Assembly: GCA_947623455.1 (NCBI GenBank)
Contig: OX392538.1
Location: 2,790,001 to 2,854,000, forward strand
Origin: Mimachlamys varia
Taxonomy: Eukaryota; Mollusca; Bivalvia; Pectinida; Pectinidae
Direction of reading: 5' to 3'
DNA: 64,000 nucleotides
Under the pieces are notes generated by a model. That model was not told the origin of the DNA and searched no databases. It was given only the letters and a program-made list of their open reading frames with translations. Below, piece by piece: positions 43,814-55,862 of this stretch. Within the stretch, counting starts at the first letter, position 1. Each line of letters starts with the position of its first letter. The translations under genes were made by a program, and so were the position numbers.

Positions 43814-46080
43814 AACAAGAGGCCCATGGGCCTAAACGGTCATCTGACAATTGCAAACACTTATAGCAGGGACACACGATGATTGCTTTCCCAAAATGGG
43901 ATTGATGTGTTATATCAAATTCTGCTAAATTCTCCACATACAGGAATTAGGATTTAAACATTAATACTTTTCCACTTTCTCAGTGCCCTGAAGACCAGTC
44001 TCCTGTATGTAAAATATGATTGTTCTTCTTCAATTACATTTGAAGTAAAGCTGAGAAAGGATTTGGGGCCCCGCCCCTCTGGCCTCTGGGACCAGATCAG
44101 TCGCATTTATATAAAATCTTATCACCTTCCCCCAATGATGCTTCACATCAAATTTGGTGCTGATCGATTCAAGCATTAAGGAGGAGGAGGATTTTAAAGC
44201 AAAAACTCAGCAAAGTTCCCCTTTTGGGGCCCCGCCCCATTGGTCCCAGGGGTCTGATTAGCCTCATTTATAAAAAAAACTGATCGCCCTCCCCGAATGA
44301 TTCTTCTCACCAAATTTGGATGCAATCCATTCAAGCATTAAGAAGGAGTATAGGATTTTAAAGCAAAAATTCAGCAAAGTTCCCATTTTGGGGCCCCGCC
44401 CCTCTGGCCCCAAGGGTTGGATCAGCCTCATTTATATAAAATCTGATCGCCCTCCCCAAATGATGCTTCACATCAAATTTGGATGCAATCCATTCAAGCA
44501 TTAAGGAGGAGTAGGATTTTAAAGCAAAAATTCAGCAAAGTCCCCTTTTGGAAGCCCCGCCCCTATGGCCCCAAGGGTTGGATCAGCCTCATTTATATAA
44601 AATCTGATCGCCCTCCCCAAATGATGCTTCACATCAAATTTGGATGCAATCCATTCAAGCATTAAGGAGGAGTAGGATTTTAAAGTAAAAATTCAGCAAA
44701 GTCCCCTTTTTGAGGCCCCGCCCCTATGGCCCCAGGTGTCGGATCAGCCTCATTTATATAAAATCTGATTGCCTCCCCAAATGATGTTTCACACCAAATT
44801 TGGATGCAATCCATTCAAGTATTAAGGAGGAATTTAAAGCAAAAATTCAGCAAAGTTCCCTTTTTGGGGCCCTACCCCTCTGGCCCCAGGAGTCGGATCA
44901 GCCTCATTTATATAAAATCTGATCGCCCTCCCCAAATGATGCTTCACACCAAATTTGGATGTAATCCATTCAAGTATTAAGGAGGAGTAGGAATTTAAAG
45001 CAAAAATTCAGCAAAGTTCCCCTTTTGGGGCCCCGCCCCTCTGGCCCCAAGGGTTGGATCAGCCTCATTTATATAAAATCTGATCGCCCTCCCCAAATGA
45101 TGCTTCACATCAAATTTGGATGCAATCCATTCAAGCATTAAGGAGGAATAGGATTTTAAAGCAAAAATTCAGCAAAGTCCCCTTTTTGAGGCCCCGCCCC
45201 TATGGCCCCAGGGGTCGGATCAGCCTCATTTATATAAAATCTGATTGCCCTCCCCAAATGATGTTTCACACCAAATTTGGATGCAATCCATTCAAGTATT
45301 AAGGAGGAGTAGGAATTTAAAGCAAAAATTCAGCAAAGTTCCCTTTTTGGGGCCCTACCCCTCTGGCCCCAGGAGTCGGATCAGCCTCATATATATAAAA
45401 TCTGATCGCCCTTCCCAAATGATGCTTCACACCAAATTTGGATGTAATCCATTCAAGTATTAAGGAGGAGTAGGAATTTAAAGCAAAAATTCAGCAAAGT
45501 TCCCATTTTGGGGCCCCGCCCCTCTGGCCCCAAGGGTTGGATCAGCCTCATTTATATAAAATCTGATCGCCCTCCCCAAATGATGCTTCACATCAAATTT
45601 GGATGCAATCCATTCAAGCATTAAGGAGGAGTAGGAATTTAAAGCAAAAATTCAGCAAAGTTCCCCTTTTCGGGCCCCGCCCCTCTGGCCCCAGGGGTTA
45701 GATCAGCCTCATTTATATAAAATCTGATCGCCCTCCCCCAATGATGCTTCACACCAAATTTGGTGGTGATCCATTCAAGTATTAAGGAGGAGTAGGAATT
45801 TAAAGCAAAAATTCAGCAAAGTTCCCCTTTTTGGGCCCCGCCCCTCTGGCCCCAGGGGTTCGATCAGCCTCATTTATATAAAATCTGATCGCCCTCCCCC
45901 AATGATGCTTCACGCCAAATTTGGTGGTGATCCATTAAGAAATGAAGGAGGAGTAGCATTTTGAAATGAAAAGTTTACTGACGGCGCACGGCGGACGGCG
46001 GACGGCTGACGGCGGACGACGACGGACGAAGCACGATGACTATAGGTCATCCTGACCCTTCGGGTCAGATGACCTAAAAA
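43814..46080 (+). mobile_element. Complete tandem-core element with hairpin end (HINE-like), 161 bp core
   Basis: 5' end: palindrome AGGCCCATGGGCCT (43,820-43,833) then GGTCATCTGAC (43,838-43,848). Core: about 12 units of 161 bp (AAAGCAAAAATTCAGCAAAG at 44,521, next at 44,682). Then a GACGGCGGACGG-rich tract (45,978-46,028). 3' end: hairpin TAGGTCATC-C-TGACCC (46,043-46,058), loop TTC, GGGTCAGATGACCTA (46,062-46,076), then AAAA. GTCAGATGACC in the hairpin is the exact inverse of GGTCATCTGAC at the 5' end. Fits non-autonomous Helentron-associated elements; the short open frames within are repeat artefacts. Confidence 0.85.
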
Positions 46081-46313
46081 TGTCCATTGATTCATCAAGC
46101 GATAGTGGCAACGAGTATGTCATGCCAAGAGCGTCTAATGACCTCTTGCAAACCACATTTGATGACATTAAGAAGTAAAGGGGAAGGGTGGAGGAATTAA
46201 GCGAGTAATCACAGAGATGGGGAAAGGAAGGGGATGTCCGGTAGTGAGAGACGATCTTGTATAACGATATCATGTTTGGTTGGGGTGGGTGATTGTTTTT
46301 ACTTCCTATGAAG

Positions 46314-46665
46314 ACTAAGGGCAGGTATTATAGTAGTCATCTTGATCTCATCGAGAAATATTCTGTATCTTTGTGTGATAGGAAGATAGACGTTTTTGAG
46401 TTTGCTTAAAAGTGTGTTTACTTGTTGTGATTGACAATGATGACTCAGTTCTCATTTTGAGGATTAATACTGACTTGGATGTGACCAAGATTTACATTGC
46501 GGGTGTCGTCGATGAAGCAGAAGACGCTTACTCTATCGGAATACCTGGTCATATTCTCTTGTACTTTTACGAGGATCTCCACGTAAATGTTTCCTTTATG
46601 CCTCTAGTTTAATCGATTTGAAGGTCGGATTATGGTTTTGTTGACGCTTTGGTATTCTCCGATTA
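46314..46665 (+). mobile_element. RT C-terminus relic and 3' tail
   Basis: Begins with KTKGRYYSSHLDLIEKYSVS (the FYGRHLDLIEKYSVS region), then the tail with an open VTKIYIAGVVDEAEDAYSIG frame and the end GACGCTTTGGTATTCTCCGA. 5'-truncated. Confidence 0.8.
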
Positions 46666-46679
46666 TTTTCCCCTATTAA

Positions 46680-46872
46680 CAGCTCGTCCACCCGTGACAT
46701 GTCATGTACAAGTATGTGTTGAGTGCGTTTGTATTTGGGAGGCTGCAATACGTTCGTTTGAGCCTCCTTGCGATATTTCGGACTTTCTGTCGATTTAAAT
46801 TGCTACAACACTGTAGTACACTGCCAGAGACCCCAAGCAGAACAAGCCGCCCGGTCACATTATACTGACATC
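46680..46872 (+). repeat. Dispersed repeat family A copy
   Basis: Abuts the preceding tail. Shows GTGTTGAGTGCGTTTGTATT, GGGAGGCTGCAATACGTTCG, TTGCGATATTTCGGACTTTC, GTACACTGCCAGAGACCCC and CCGGTCACATTATACTGACA. Confidence 0.7.
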
Positions 46873-46874
46873 GG

Positions 46875-47840
46875 GGAGTAAAGGAGCGACATTGGATCTA
46901 CATTTTAATCAGGTTGGTTGATAACCATTTTTCTGGTCTAAATGCCATGGGAAACTTTTCTGTTACTGTTGAAACTTTGAAACAGCTTTCAGTAAAATAG
47001 TATCCACTCGTACTTTTGGGAGATACTTTATTGGAACTTAAACAATTCTGTTACAGCAAATTACAAAATACTGATTCAATAGAACTAAACCTGAGTTTAC
47101 AGATAATGGGATGTTGTCATTATTCAGCAAACAAGTATATAATGGATTCCCCGTGTTTGCGTAAAAACAAGAGCAACACCTCGGTACCGTGAAACAAGTT
47201 TGTTGGCTTTAGAACATCACCACAACTGATCAGATACCATCATTTTGGTCAAGTATTATAAAACATGGACAGGAACTGGATACCTATGTATGAGCGATGT
47301 GATGAAATAACACATCTATAACCGAGTGCACTTAACTCGACACTTAATATTTCCGTTCACGTATGTCTGACACTAAGTCAACATAATCACACTTGTTCAA
47401 TCTGATGCGGTGGTCTGTCAACACAGCCTGACGCCAAACAGACCACAGGCAAACGCGTCAACTTCAACAACACGACGGAAAAATAAGTTATCACATAACC
47501 AAAAATTTGTTTCTGTAATCCTCGGACTTTTCATTATTTTTGCAAAAGACGACAGTGTCTACTGGTGAATAAGCACCACAGTTATTATATGTAATAGCCA
47601 ATCGACAACTATGGTCATGTAGGGTCAAGTGGTTTTTGTTTTAAGGGCAGGTGGTCTTTCCATAAAAAATGTCAATATGAAATCTTGACTTGCAAATTTC
47701 TCAATCAAAATATACTAGCTGAGGGCATTCAAAAGGTTAAGGGAAATACAACAAAGCTTTTAAGTCATTAAATTGATTTTAATAATTTGAAGCACTTCTT
47801 GTACATGTACAAGAACTTGTAAGGTAACATAAATCTAGAT
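46875..47840. other. No gene recognised
   Basis: AT-rich, no supportable feature. Confidence 0.45.
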
Positions 47841-47844
47841 ATTT

Positions 47845-47999
47845 AAAATTAACCTTTTATTCAGTTTAGTTTACGAGATCATAAATCCAATGGAGTACGA
47901 GCTAGGTAAATTGTGTAACCGCGAACCGTTAACGTTGAATTTACCGACTGCTCCATTGGATTTATGATCTCATAAGCAAAACAAAATCAAAGGTAAATT
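47845..47999. repeat. Foldback (long inverted repeat) element
   Basis: GAGATCATAAATCCAATGGA on the left pairs exactly with TCCATTGGATTTATGATCTC on the right; outer parts (TTAACCTTTTATTCAGTTTA against AAACAAAATCAAAGGTAA) pair imperfectly. Arms of about 60 bp surround a ~35 bp centre with GTTAACG. Confidence 0.8.
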
Positions 48000-48004
48000 C
48001 TTAA

Positions 48005-49130
48005 AAAAATAAAACCACGACACAAAATTGTTCAGAATTGAAAGAGAAGTCAATTGGCCAAATATCAAGATCACAGGGTTTGACCATAGGACCCAAAGCG
48101 TAAGGATTTATGATTATGGGAGATATATAGCCACATGACCTTGCTGAACCGTCAGTGCTCTAGTCTGTTTAACTTTTTGATTTTCTCTGTAGGACAGGGA
48201 TAACTATGAATAAAAGTGATACTCGGCAGCGGACACTTGGTGAGAATAACTAATAAAGCGACGACAAAATGTCATATAATCTGAGGTATTTAGACCACGC
48301 GCTATTTTAACATGCATGTAATTGTTTGCGCACTCTAAGGGTTTTGATTATGATTCAGAAACGCTGAGCTTGCCACCTGGGACACGTATTTATGAAAAAA
48401 GAAAGTCCTAGCTTAAATTAAATCTTCCTGTTAAATTCTCCCCACGAGAAGTGTGAACAACAATAAAAAAAACTTTAAACGACAAAATCATCTGGATTTC
48501 GTGTGATGTCATTTTATGCATGGTTAGGTATCTTACCCTTTTGATACCGCACACGAATTCAATATCATTTGTAAATGGAGTAACGAAAGGGGAAATGTCG
48601 CCGAAGTGTATATCTAGAAACTGTTTTACTGCTAGTGTTATATATAGAAAATACAATCCTATTTGAGCTTGAAATTTATTTACAAGCAATTCATTGAGAA
48701 AAACACTTGTAAAACCTTTTAAAAGTCAGGACAAGCGCAAAATCAAATAAGATCTTGGGGAATTGTGTTTTTCAGTATACGAAAGAAACAAAATTACAGG
48801 CTTTTTAATTCAAAATTTATCACATGATTTTACGTACTAAATCATTTCTATTGAAGATCAATATATAACAAGATAACTTATGTTCATTCTGTAGTAAGGA
48901 AGAGGAAACAATGGAACACATTCTATATTATTGTTATTGTACAAATGAATATCACGTGACCTTTTGTTAATCTCCCAATAGTAAAATAGATTTCCATGGT
49001 TCGCTGTAGTGGTGTGCATTAACCTTTTAAGCTGATCCGAAAAACAATATGGCTGGCAGGCGGCCATCTTGGATTTTGAATTAATAGTTTGTGAATGCTA
49101 TTTCTAAGTACTGGATGGATCCTTCTCAAA
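48005..49130. other. No gene recognised
   Basis: AT-rich; short phrase GGCGGCCATCTTGGATTTTG near 49,058 is common in molluscan repeats but too short to assign. Confidence 0.4.
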
Positions 49131-49134
49131 TTTC

Positions 49135-49215
49135 ATATGCAGGTCCGGATCTTTTGCCGATTTAAAATGCTACTACACTGAAGAAGGCCCCAGAACACCC
49201 CGCTCGGTCACATTA
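49135..49215 (+). repeat. Dispersed repeat family A fragment
   Basis: GGTCCGGATCTTTTGCCGAT, AAATGCTACTACACTGAAGA and CGGTCACATTATATTT, matching the middle of the 46.7 kb copy. Confidence 0.65.
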
Positions 49216-49219
49216 TATT

Positions 49220-51165
49220 TCTTTTTTTAAATTATCACAAACCCAATTAATATCGTGATAATTAAGCATTGGAATGTTTATCGGCAATAATAATTGACGA
49301 AGGAAAAGTCAATGGAGCGGGGCTTCATCTGGGATTTGCCTTTCTGCAGTTTGTATTCATATTGCCTCTTAATGCCAACTATAAGCAGTTCCAAATCTAT
49401 TTACCAATTTTTAGAATCTGTACATTTCATACAAAAACTCAATCGTTCTTTTTTCAGCATTTTATCTATCGGGGATGCTTGTTCAATAAATAAAACAACC
49501 ATCGCCCGGGGACGGTCAGTTGTATCCAACATTAAAATTATGACGTCATCATAATGATGACATCAGAAATCGGTCAATGATATTCATGGCCCTATGAATA
49601 GCAACTGAATTAAGCAGGGTTATACAGAGGCAATGCAATGTAATGGTAAATATTCCATAGTGTTTCCTATTCGACAAGAGAATTCCATGTTTTCTTGGTT
49701 TCCGTTATTTTAGTGTACCACACCGTGCGTGTGTTCGTGGAGAAGCGTTTAATGGAACGAACGATAATTCGATCGCCAAGTCGCATACACCATGTGTAAA
49801 AGGTTTGTGCATGAAGTATGCACGATGTGTCCATGCAATCTTTCGTGTACTCTGCATTATCAAAACTGTTTAAAGACTTCATTAAAGGGCAAAAATAAAA
49901 TTTAAGCGCACAAAAGAAAAGGAAAATTAACATGTTAGATCAATCTTACATGGCTTGACTTTTTTTAACAAAGTAACCACTGTTGAAGACGACTAAATGT
50001 TTCGTCAGATTGACAATTGAAGGTTAAGATTACAAATATGTCGCTATAATTATAAAAATCAAGATGACGAAACATCCCATATATATACCGAAGCAATCAT
50101 TCACAATAAGCGACCGTGTAATCAGAGGGGAGGTAACTAGACGTTATAGTATAAGGTGTATGGTATTTGCCCTGCGCGTCTGTTCACTTGACAACTGGTT
50201 TTGACAGCCGTAATGGATACAGTGTAGAACCGTTGGCAATTCCATCAACCAATCTCTGATTATATCAGTGATGCATCGGCTACAGATTCTTTAACAATTT
50301 TCTTAATAAAACTGGTATTTTTTGTTCTGGAAGCGACAAACGAAGCAAAAATTACTGACAGTCACGAACAGTTATACGTAAAGCGCCATCTATCGGGTCA
50401 CGGTGTCCCTGGTGATGACAGCTCCGCAATCAGACAATCTCTTTTAATTCGTTTGTCGAATTTTCCAAGGCCCCGGATGTAAATCCCCTGGTATCGTTTC
50501 GGCAGATAGGATACAGTCATTGTCGCCGGGGGACGCACGTGAATCAACATACATGTTTTTCTTCTGGAAATATTTGGTAAATTCGATTCAGTGTAATTAG
50601 GGAGACTCTCCAAACATGGAAAGAGGAGCGCCACCTATCGGCTATCTGTCAGTGTTAATTTCGTACATAATTCATTTGTGCCCTAAAATCTCATCCTCTG
50701 GCGTATCAGTCCGCCATATACGAAATTGAAGATGGCACATATGATAGAATAGTAAAAGTAGCGTTAAAGTTTATTAGAGTGAAATTACGGACCAAGACCG
50801 AAACGTATCTTATCACAAGCTTACTTGGACGGGAAATAAATCCGGAGAGATCTTCATCGAATTAATCTAAAAGGCCTTTAGTGGCATTTCATAATATCAT
50901 CCATGGGGATCTGCGCTACTTCTATAGAAGCTTAACACTAATAGGGAAATAGTCATTTAGAAAAACGAGATGGATGTCAGCTTCCGAAAAATAAAACGCC
51001 ACCTCTAAAACAAACATTATAAATTGTCTTCCTATAAGGCAGAAAAAGAGTGGTGACGTTTCACTTTGCCGTACAAAATGTCATGGTAATTTATAGTTAG
51101 TGATACGTGGGTGTATCGAATCTTAACTGGAGGTAAAATGTGGAATGTTTCTTGTAAAAGGGCCT
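49220..51165. other. No gene recognised
   Basis: About 1.9 kb. GCGCCATCTATCGGGT (50,385) and GCGCCACCTATCGGCT (50,628) are near-direct repeats on either side of a 78-codon minus-strand open frame without motifs. Confidence 0.4.
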
Positions 51166-51169
51166 TTGT

Positions 51170-51360
51170 TCTCACTTTGAGTTCATGACATTTACTTGGA
51201 TTAACATCGCAACTATTGTCTTTGAAAGAGAAGACACTTGCTCTTCGGAAACACCTGACCTTTTTCTGTTGTACTTCTTCAATGGTTTCCGTGTGCATCT
51301 TTCCTTTGGTCATACTTATCGACTTTGGGTTCTAATAATGGCGGTATTTTCTGATTTTGT
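51170..51360 (+). mobile_element. 3' tail of the RT retroelement, diverged
   Basis: TTCTCACTTTGAGTTCATGA, TTTACTTGGATTAACATCGC, ACTTGCTCTTCGGAAACACC, CCTTTGGTCATACTTATCGA and GCGGTATTTTCTGATTTTGT. The conserved VVDEAED block is replaced by diverged sequence, so this is an old copy. Confidence 0.75.
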
Positions 51361-51364
51361 ACGT

Positions 51365-52545
51365 CAATTTTCAACGGCGTCATTTAATAGCAGCATGTAA
51401 ACCACATCCTTACATACCATTCGTCAATATTATCAACTTTGTAATAATTTACCTTGATTTGGGGCGTTACTCCGTGGAATCTTTACCCAACATTTTTTTC
51501 GTATACATAGATACTTACAATGTTAAAGGTAAACTTATCAGTGTAAACAATTATTTATATTACCGTAGGAACCAGTTCACTCCGGTAACGGTGTACTAGT
51601 GTCTATGGGGCAGATATTCATATAATATAACAACCCTCGTTTAAAGAATCGGGACAAATTACACTGGCACTATTAAATATTTAACATATCACATTTCAAG
51701 CTCCATTTTAACAGAATCATCTGATTACTTTTGTGAGTATTGCAGAATTCCTGGACTCCTCTTTTCCTGAAATATATAAAAATCTTCATAAGGATTTGTG
51801 ATAGAGGTTTGGCGACGTATTGACGCCGTTTTCAGCTCCCTGGAGTAAACTTTCCATATCCCTGTTGATATTCGATTCTTTAACAGGCTATCATGATTCA
51901 TGATATCTTGGAATGAACATGACACTTATCATTAACAATATGAAAGCAAATATTTATATCTAAGTTTTGAAACGAAGGAATGTTTATCGATTAAATATCC
52001 AAATTAATGTTCAAAAACTTGAATTTTACAACCGATATTTTAATAAAATACACAAGAGAAAGTGATTTGATTGATTGGTTTTACATTCATAAAACATCTA
52101 AAACGTAATGTTTGATTAAAGGCCGACTAAGATCGCCGGAGCTATACTGGATAACAAATTTGGCGAGTTTCAGGAAACGGTTAAACAGCGTAACGGTATC
52201 GTCAAAATTGGGTTACTGCAGTCGGCGGTATACATGTATATTTTTGAATTCGCTCATTTACATGTACGTTGATAGAGCGGCGATGCGCTACGACAGTAAA
52301 ACGATAGAACAATTAAAAAAGACAGTCAACTGAATTCCTTGAATCCTAGAAAACGAAATTCATGTCATATCATCGTTGTATTTATTTGTTTTACATACAG
52401 TTTTTCGTTAATCTGGTTAGATAGCATGTACAAGTGTATCTATGATTTAGACTTAACTGAAATACTTCGTTAAATAAAAAGCATCTTGGGGCAGAAGTTG
52501 CAAATTAGTACGACCTACATGCAAGGCAGATCGAGTAACTAGTTC
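51365..52545. other. No gene recognised
   Basis: AT-rich, no supportable feature. Confidence 0.45.
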
Positions 52546-52549
52546 CATT

Positions 52550-52740
52550 GGGTTTGGTTCGGTTTGATGGTTTTTACGTCATATTAATATCTGAGGTCAT
52601 TTAACTACGGGTGTCTGGTGTGTGTTATGCGAATATTAGTCTACTGCCGTAGGCCCCGCCCCCAACAGTATCTAATTCCGGTCATAGAACACCAAATCCG
52701 GTCACATACTGGCAACAGGTGAATCAGTTGTTCACCCGTC
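52550..52740 (+). repeat. Dispersed repeat family A copy, internally deleted
   Basis: Starts TTTGGTTCGGTTTGATGGTT and TTTACGTCATATTAATATCT, then jumps to CTACTGCCGTAGGCCCCGCC and CCGGTCACATACTGGCAACA with GGTGAATCAGTTGTTCACCC. Confidence 0.65.
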
Positions 52741-52750
52741 ATTTATATCA

Positions 52751-52999
52751 ATGGGAAACTTATCTAGTCGTGGATGCAGTCAACCAAATGTAATGTCTTT
52801 GTTTAATCCTCAGAGAAGACGCCGTTGTAGTCATGGACATCGACATTATAATAGTCCGACGGAATACAATGTTAAGTTTGAAGATCTGATGAATAATTTA
52901 AAAGGATCATTAGGTGTACGCCACGTCAGGACAACTTTATATTTACTTCCCTGGGCTGCATTACGAACTCTGCAAAAGACGGCTGCCTGTGGAAATTAG
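52751..52999 (+). CDS. Orphan 82-codon open frame, possible exon
   Basis: Starts MGNLSSRGCSQPNVMSLFNP; the MGNxxSR start fits an N-myristoylation signal (Gly2, Ser6). It has an arginine- and histidine-rich stretch (RRRRCSHGHRHY, about residues 22-33) and FEDLMNNLKGSLGVRHVRTT. Composition is less AT-rich than the surroundings. It lies between a family A repeat ending at about 52,740 and a reverse transcriptase relic beginning at about 53,090. I do not recognise a family. GT dinucleotides in AGGTGTACG near 52,914 could be a weak splice donor. It may be a host first exon or chance. Confidence 0.25.
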   Translation: MGNLSSRGCSQPNVMSLFNPQRRRRCSHGHRHYNSPTEYNVKFEDLMNNLKGSLGVRHVRTTLYLLPWAALRTLQKTAACGN

Positions 53000-53039
53000 C
53001 GTCGATGCTCCAAAACATTATTTATGATGTTTCAGAAAG

Positions 53040-53960
53040 TTGACTTTTTAGCCTGTTCGAACGGAAAGCCAAGAGGCATCATCGACTCGACATTTCTTGA
53101 AAATCAAAATTGCAAATAAAGGGATTGATGCCATAACATCAGCAATATCTTGCACTACGTCTGTTCCAGAAAACATACCATCGTACTTCCGATATATAAA
53201 AGTACACCGACCTTTTCCTACGGTTATTCTCTACCTACTGCACTCAAACGTTTCAATTATAAGCAAACATTGCAACAATCGAATATAGATGAACTTAGAG
53301 TGATGACTCCTCCTTCCGCATGTTCATGTTCTTCATCTCAATATTGCTATGATCCAGCTGGAAACACAGTAACTGGCAATCTGAATAGTATCCCCCACAT
53401 TAAGCTACGAGAGCTCTTCATAAAAGGTATCGAGAAAATCCATCCATCAATTGGAGTGTGAATTTCCATAACATCCCTGCTTCTCCCAACCTATGGTGTT
53501 TACATGTCGTAGTTGATTCGATATTCTCTAAATGTGTTTTAATCGATGTCGACTGCTGATAAACTAGCAACACAAGGATTCGAGAGATGCAGGTTGATCA
53601 GAACTATGGGCAAGTTTTATGGTCGCCATCTTTGTCTCATTGAGACATATTCTGTATATTTAAGTGATATGAAGGTGGGCGTTTTTGAGTATGCTCATTA
53701 GTGTGTTTACTTGTTGTACATGACAATGATACTCTGTTCTCATTTTGAGGACTTGATGTTTACTTGGATGTGACCAAGATCTGCGGGTGTCGGTGATGAA
53801 GTAGAAGACACTTACTCTTCCTGAACACCTGGTCTTATTCCCTTGTACTTGTAGGGTATACATGTAATTTTTTCTTTGTTCATATTTTGCCCCTAGTTTT
53901 ATCGATTTTGAGTTCGAATTATGGTTTTATTAATGCTTTGATATTCTAATTTTCCATTAA
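53040..53960 (+). pseudogene. Reverse transcriptase relic: N-terminus, C-terminus and tail, RT core deleted
   Basis: N-terminal part in two frames: KIKIANKGIDAITSAIS, STPTFSYGYSLPTALKRFNY, KQTLQQSNIDELRV, the Cys-Ser cluster ACSCSSSQYCYDPAGNTVTG and LRELFIKGIEKIHPSI. After a deletion of the catalytic region, GFERCRLIRTMGKFYGRHLC and LIETYS appear near 53,580-53,650, then the 3' tail with a 4 bp gap in the conserved block (GATCTGCGGGTGTCGGTGAT) ending near 53,955. This is the only copy here that shows the family's N-terminal domain. Confidence 0.8.
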
Positions 53961-53964
53961 GTAA

Positions 53965-55265
53965 CATTTCTGGTATATATCGGCCAAGGAACAGACAACA
54001 TTTTACATGAACTTTATTTAAATAATCCTATGACACCAATCCGGATTCAGAGTTGGGATTTGTGTTCTATTTACAGCACAAACAACCCGATATTTTCTAT
54101 AACAATGTAGGTGTTCCGGCAGCGAGTTTGATCCTATATATACAGTTCGTGTACAAATTATCTCAGCTTCATTAATTGCCATCAATGATTACATACTTTC
54201 ATTCAGACATATTTCATTTATTCAATAACCGCTAAATATCTACACATGAGAAACGTTAATGACTTTTTTATTCAATTCTATAGCTTATATAAATTAGGTT
54301 GATGTATCTTCAGACAAAACGTGTGCATTAAGATTTACAAAACATAGTTGTATTTAATATACTTGCATCATTAGTAACAAAAAGTTTGTTAAGCAGATTA
54401 TTGTGTTTTAAAACTGATTTCAAAATATTAGGGCAATGGGCAATTTGGTATTTGTCTACCTTAAAATGCATGTATAAGCAGGATGACGTAAAACACACAT
54501 ATAGGTATATCTCTCAAAATGTTTGTCTTTAAGCGACCTCGCTCGTGACACTCAATTGTGAATGCCGTTACAATCCAGGTCGACTCTTGTGTTAGGGGAG
54601 CTAACTACAAGTTATCGCATTGTACGTCATTACCGACGTGAAGTAGCATTGTTATTCATTCACAATAGCTCATTCTATTTGAGTAACTGTGCTATCTAAA
54701 TAATTCCTCTATGATACGATACATTTGTAAAGTATTTCAGTGTATGCATCAACGGCGAATGAATGACTATATCCTCTAACAAATCTTTTTACTTTTACTA
54801 TAATTGTCATCCGTTTTATTTACTTGTTTTTAAATTTTGGACCTAATATCATTCAAAATCGGTTTCAATAAGTAATTATCAGAAACATTCAGTTAATATT
54901 TCAAACAAACTAACTTGACTTTTACAAAAAACAAATGAGTTCTCATAGTACAGTGAAGCACATCGAAATACTGTTTGTTGAATATTATATGAAACCATTA
55001 AAATAGGGTTAAGATAATTTAACTCCTTTCTGGGGCGACAATGAGATGAGTTATTTGCTATCCAGGGGATAAATCTGTTTTTGATGTAGGGCCCACTTAA
55101 ATATAACTATCCGGGTCATCAAAACTATCGGGCACGTGTACTCGTATAGGCTGGATAACGTGGGACGTTACGTAAATCTGTTCCTCTCACTATCAAACGT
55201 GGAAGGTATTTAAGCTGCCGTACATATACTGTAAACACAACTTTTCCTAAAATGTGTATATTTTT
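53965..55265. other. No gene recognised
   Basis: AT-rich. A short GATGACGTAAAACACACATA near 54,482 resembles the hammerhead repeat but is too short to assign. Confidence 0.45.
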
Positions 55266-55269
55266 GTCT

Positions 55270-55752
55270 GTCCACAAATTGGTTTGTTTTTACGTCCTAT
55301 TAACTGTCACGGACGGTCTTGAGGTGTATGCGATGTGTGTATAAGTGGTACATGTGAAAAACGTATATATCTGGATACTGAATTCGATGAAATACTGCAA
55401 TAAAACATTGCCTGAAGATCTGGTTAACATATAAACATTTATCTGTTAACTGTCAAAAGAAACCTGCACTGACCAAAGTGAATGTTCCTTAACGCTGATG
55501 AAACCGGGGCCTGGTCTGTAAATACAATCATTTAAATATATCTTTGATTTGGTTTGATTGTTTTAACGTTCTATTACATATGTTAAAGCTGATGTCATTT
55601 CCATTGTGTGTAAAGGAGGAGTATGTAATTAATATGGATGTATTTGGGAGGCCACAGTGTGCTTGTGCAAACCTCCTTCCGATTGTCCGGATATTTGGCC
55701 GAATTAAAGTGCTACCACACTTTAATTCACAATTAGTTTAGTGTGGTAGCAC
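55270..55752. repeat. Dispersed repeat family A fragments with inverted junction
   Basis: Two starts of the family occur at about 55,280 (GGTTTGTTTTTACGTCCTAT) and 55,548 (TTTGGTTTGATTGTTTTAAC). The second runs to GAATTAAAGTGCTACCACAC, then reverses: AGTGCTACCACACT and AGTGTGGTAGCACT form a 14 bp inverted repeat (about 55,707-55,751), as if two copies abut head to head. Confidence 0.6.
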
Positions 55753-55757
55753 TCTGC

Positions 55758-55862
55758 TTTCACTTTCAGATATATCAACGATGTGTTTATGTACAAGAAG
55801 GTTGCTGACCTAGTCGATCGTATATACCCCATTGGGTCTTATTGGGTAACATTTCCGGAACA
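55758..55862 (+). pseudogene. Reverse transcriptase fragment, YIDD region
   Basis: CTTTCACTTTCAGATATATC encodes the FTFRYI block followed by NDV, then AAGAAGGTTGCTGACCTAGT and CGATCGTATATACCC. Nearly identical to part of the 56.4 kb relic, including the unusual ATTGGGTAACATTTCCGGAA join to the tail, which suggests a local duplication or common ancestor copy. Confidence 0.7.

Noticed and set aside
50385..50645. Host exon on the minus strand between two GCGCCA(T/C)CTATCGG repeats
   Set aside because: No domain motif, no convincing splice sites, and the flanking near-direct repeats suggest a repeat instead.
54478..54505. Sixth hammerhead repeat copy
   Set aside because: Only GATGACGTAA and CACACATAT match; no ribozyme motif is present.
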